This document shows positions 60,901 through 64,000 of a DNA stretch of 64,000 bases, one piece after another. Position numbers and translations under genes: made by a program. The stretch comes from Centroberyx gerrardi. Its lineage: Eukaryota; Chordata; Actinopteri; Beryciformes; Berycidae. How positions within the stretch are numbered: position 1 is the first letter of the stretch; each line of letters opens with the position of its first letter. Under the pieces are notes generated by a model. The model was not told where the DNA came from. It did no database searches and worked only from the letters and a program-made list of their open reading frames with translations. The DNA lies in assembly GCF_048128805.1 (NCBI RefSeq), contig NC_136016.1:8810001-8874000 (forward strand), given 5' to 3'.

Positions 60901-61885
60901 TGTTCCTAAGTCAGGGATCCATCTGCCCCGATGATGTCGTTTTTCTGTGTTTATTACAGAATGAGTCATCATAGAAAAATAATACTTGGCTTATGGGTGT
61001 TAGACACACACACGCCCGCAATAAATGCTCTAGATCATAGTTCACACCCATGCAATTTAGTTTGGCATTTCCTCCTCTACTCTGGCTTAATGTACTGTAC
61101 GACCGAGCAAGTATTGAGCAAAGCATGACATCTGTGTTAGTGTAGTCATAGTTGTCACTCTTGATAGGAAGTGGGTGGCCGGAGCTGTTCCAATTAGGGT
61201 TTCAACTCTTTCCCTCCCCTGTGTCCCTTTGTCTGTCTTTTGTGTGTGTACGGGGGGTTGTGTGTGCGTCTCTCTCTATGTCTCCCACTCCCTTTCTAGT
61301 TCTCACAGTCCGGCTAATTTTACACCCCCCGTGTGTTTGGCTGCAAACCACAGTTCACTCACAGGATATGATCTAAACTGTTTCTCTTCCTGCTTGTGGA
61401 CACTGCGTCTTCTGAGTCAGCTTCAGTGACGAAGATCTGAAGCTGAGAGAAAGAGAACTCCTGACCAGTAGCCAAAGGTCATATATTTACTGGAATACAG
61501 GTATATTGGGGTTGAGATAGTGCGTTATATTTTTCATACAGTCTACAGGATGAGGTTACGCACCAGTGTATCTTTCAGAGGCAAGTTTACAACATTGCTC
61601 ACCCGTTGGCTTTCTGTTGATGTATGTGTTAATTATCCAATTGACAGTGTGACCTTTCAGTAACAATGATCTGACGGGAATAAATAAACTCATCCCTCAA
61701 AGGAGCAGTGTTGCACATTACTCCGTAGTCCGTTATGATTTCTCACACTGGTGCCTGTTTTTGGCAGTTCTCCGCGAAAGAAGTGGGGGCGTCCATGGCT
61801 CTCTCTGCGACGTGCAAAACATCTCCGTTCCCAGACAAGGTTGTGCAGACAGACAAGACATGTAGCCTTGGGCTGCAGCCAGGCA

Positions 61886-61918
61886 TACTCACACACACAC
61901 ATGCACACACACACAGAG
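61886..61918. repeat. (CA)n microsatellite
   Basis: CA run interrupted by ATG, in otherwise GT/CA-biased DNA to about 62010. Confidence 0.85.
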
Positions 61919-63674
61919 CACAGAGTCCACAGGGCTTTTTTTCTCTCAATATGTGTGGGTGTACATGTGTCTATGCATGCATGCGTACACGCCCGTTAAC
62001 GTCAGTCTACGTGTGTCTATGTGCGTATATGAGAGTACAACTGCGTGATTTTGCGACTGCCTGTGTGTCGAGGTGTGTTTGTTTCTCTCCCTTTATCCTG
62101 GAATACCACTACTCCTCTGTGTAAGGCAGTCATGAATATTTACCGAGCGGGGTTCACAGAGTTTAAGTGTTGCAGGGAATCCTCGGCACGGGAGTTGTTA
62201 AATCCTAACCCCCCGTTCTGTCTGAGCTGCTCCCAGGCGCCGGGGAGAAGCGCTGGGAAAGGATGTGAGAGGAGCAGGGAGGAGACACAGCCCCACCGAG
62301 GGGACGTGCGTTGGATTGTGGGATGGAAAGCAGAATAATGTGTGTTTTTTACACGCCGCAGTCTGCTGTTATAATGAAACGGGGATTTTGAAGGCCTCTG
62401 GCCAGCTGTAAGTCATGTCTGGGTCTTGGGACTGAGAGCTCAACTGACGGGCTGCCCAGACTGATCCTCAGCCCCCAAAGGCTAATCGATAGACCTGGCC
62501 AGCTAGCACACAGCCCCTGTTGACACAAGGTGTTTCTCACACTACCTGGGAGTCATTGTGTTTGGCCTTAGGAAGGTTTTCTCTCCTATTCGTGATGCTT
62601 TTTTACTTTTTCACAGTGCAGGTCCCTCATTGTATTGTATCGATCTGTAGGTAGAGAGAGAGCCACAGGTTTGTATTCAATCATGGTTCTCATTTAGCCA
62701 CGGAGTAAATAAATAACACCGTCAACATAGTACCTATCTCATACACCATCTGTCTGTGAACGATCTAGTCCTGTTTGGCCTTTTAGGAAATTTCCAGAGA
62801 TTTGATTATAGCGGTGATTGCCAAGTTTAGGAGAGCCGCTATATGATATTATCACGTTTGCATCCTGCTTGCTTTGGCCGATGGCCACTCACCGGCGCTC
62901 GACAGACCTGGGTGCCAAGACACATCGGCGAGTTGAGGAAGGGAGGAGGACAGAGGAGGGAGTCTCAGGGAAGAGAAACTGTTTCGGCTAACCAAATCAC
63001 ACTCCCTATTGCCTTCTGTCCTCTTGCTGTGGAACATTAAGCTCACAATGTGTGGACAGCTCATCAGGGACTAGGCTCTATTCACATCTAATCATAGTGG
63101 CATAAAGTACAGACGCGTGCATTTGTTTCCTGCGGTGCCATTTATTATAATTTCTGCTGCAGCAGTTTTCACCTAGAGGCTGATTGTGTCCCTTTCAGGT
63201 TTGGCTGTAAACACCATTAATCACAATGAGCCTTGCCACTTGTCTCACTATTACACCTCTCTAACACTGACTTGGTGAAGCAGGTGCTAGACTACTGCTG
63301 CTGCTGCTATGGAGCTCTGCTCTAATTAAAGCTTTATCATGACACATTTAACACTGCCTTATTATGCCTTATTATTTTTCGTCAGCCAAGCTTAAGTGTT
63401 ATTGGGCAGATCACACAGCATTTGGAAAATAGGCCATAGAGAAAATATGCAGGCATGACTGAGAATGAATCTGTCTATATTACAGTAATGACTTATAAGT
63501 GGATCGTCTATGGAGGCACTGTGTTTCTGACTATATGACGGATGGAATTGGCACAGTGTGGCAAGTCACTGAGGACTTCTGTGAACACACCGTTCTGCTG
63601 GGCTGATGCTGGGGCCAGATAGCTGCTCAGATGGCTCCTCAGTGGGTGAAGTGACATCCCTCTCTCTCCCCGGC

Positions 63675-63696
63675 TGTGTGTGTGTGTGTGTGTGGC
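63675..63696. repeat. (GT)n microsatellite
   Basis: About ten GT units; another similar run is at 63814-63833. Confidence 0.9.
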
Positions 63697-64000
63697 AGCG
63701 GTTGCCCTCGGAGCTTATCTCAATAAGTGGATTTGTGTCGGTGCACTCTGAGATCTCGGTATGATGCTGTAATCTGATTGACCACAACCCCTGAGAGGTG
63801 GATGAGAGAGCCAGGTGTGTGTGTGTGTGTGTGTCCATTGAAGTGTCCATCTCTCTTTGAGCTGGTATTTTTCAGCTTGACTTAATGTATTTTCAGCTGA
63901 GCTTAGGGTCTATTCGGGGGGAAATAACACACAGCTATATGAAGCTTTTTCGTGAGAGTGTGTTTTTCACTCTGCAGTTGTAAATCTCCCGCAAGTCCTC

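Larger units (their letters stand above)
52014..64000. other. Putative first intron of ptpre, right part
   Basis: Twelve kb with no coding exon supported. No PTP-domain or signal-peptide exon of PTPRE type was found. Two copies of a dispersed repeat (54371, 60632) and several microsatellites are called separately; a C-run lies at 59046-59058. All open frames are short and domain-free. Confidence 0.4.

Noticed and set aside
1..64000. CRISPR arrays, bacterial operons, tRNA or rRNA genes
   Set aside because: None seen; gene structure and repeats are vertebrate. The regular repeats at 50 kb lack unique spacers and are a minisatellite.

Overview
This window is nuclear DNA from a vertebrate, most likely a teleost fish. 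Evidence for this is GT-AG split genes, long gene-free spacers, dinucleotide microsatellites, tRNA-type SINE remnants and hAT-type DNA transposons. The recognisable genes are the 3' end of dock1 (+), a complete two-exon FoxI forkhead gene (+), a complete three-exon clarin-3 gene (-) and a CpG-rich putative first exon on + that fits the start of ptpre. The same order and orientation is known at human 10q26 (DOCK1, FOXI2, CLRN3, PTPRE), so the window is a conserved vertebrate block. Mammalian NPS, which lies between DOCK1 and FOXI2, was not seen.

Layout. Positions 1-3600: last three coding exons and 3' UTR of dock1. Positions 3600-13740: gene-free, with a clustered dispersed repeat at 11.3-12.1 kb. 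Positions 13737-16044: FoxI gene with a TATA-like box, a 400 bp intron and a 3' UTR carrying a transposon-like fragment. Positions 16045-35890: about 20 kb with no gene I can support, likely regulatory and repeat DNA. Positions 35891-37551: clrn3 on the minus strand. Positions 37552-39490: spacer with old repeats. Positions 39500-39763: putative ptpre promoter and non-coding exon. The rest, to 64000, would be the first intron of that gene; it holds no coding exon I can support.

The accessory material is concentrated at 46.6-52.0 kb. It includes a 1,748 bp hAT element with a perfect 8 bp target duplication and a broken BED-finger/transposase relic. About 1 kb further on is a 2.6 kb insertion bounded by an 11 bp direct repeat. 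That insertion contains a second hAT-like end, a minisatellite whose unit grows in steps (64, 70, then 105 bp), a near-palindromic arm pair and a perfect 13 bp-arm palindrome.

The genes do not form a pathway: dock1 is a Rac exchange factor, FoxI an ectodermal/otic/ionocyte transcription factor, clarin-3 a tetraspan membrane protein and ptpre a tyrosine phosphatase. They are linked by ancestral gene order. I found no evidence for a previously undescribed gene system. The most unusual structures are the stepwise minisatellite and its host insertion.
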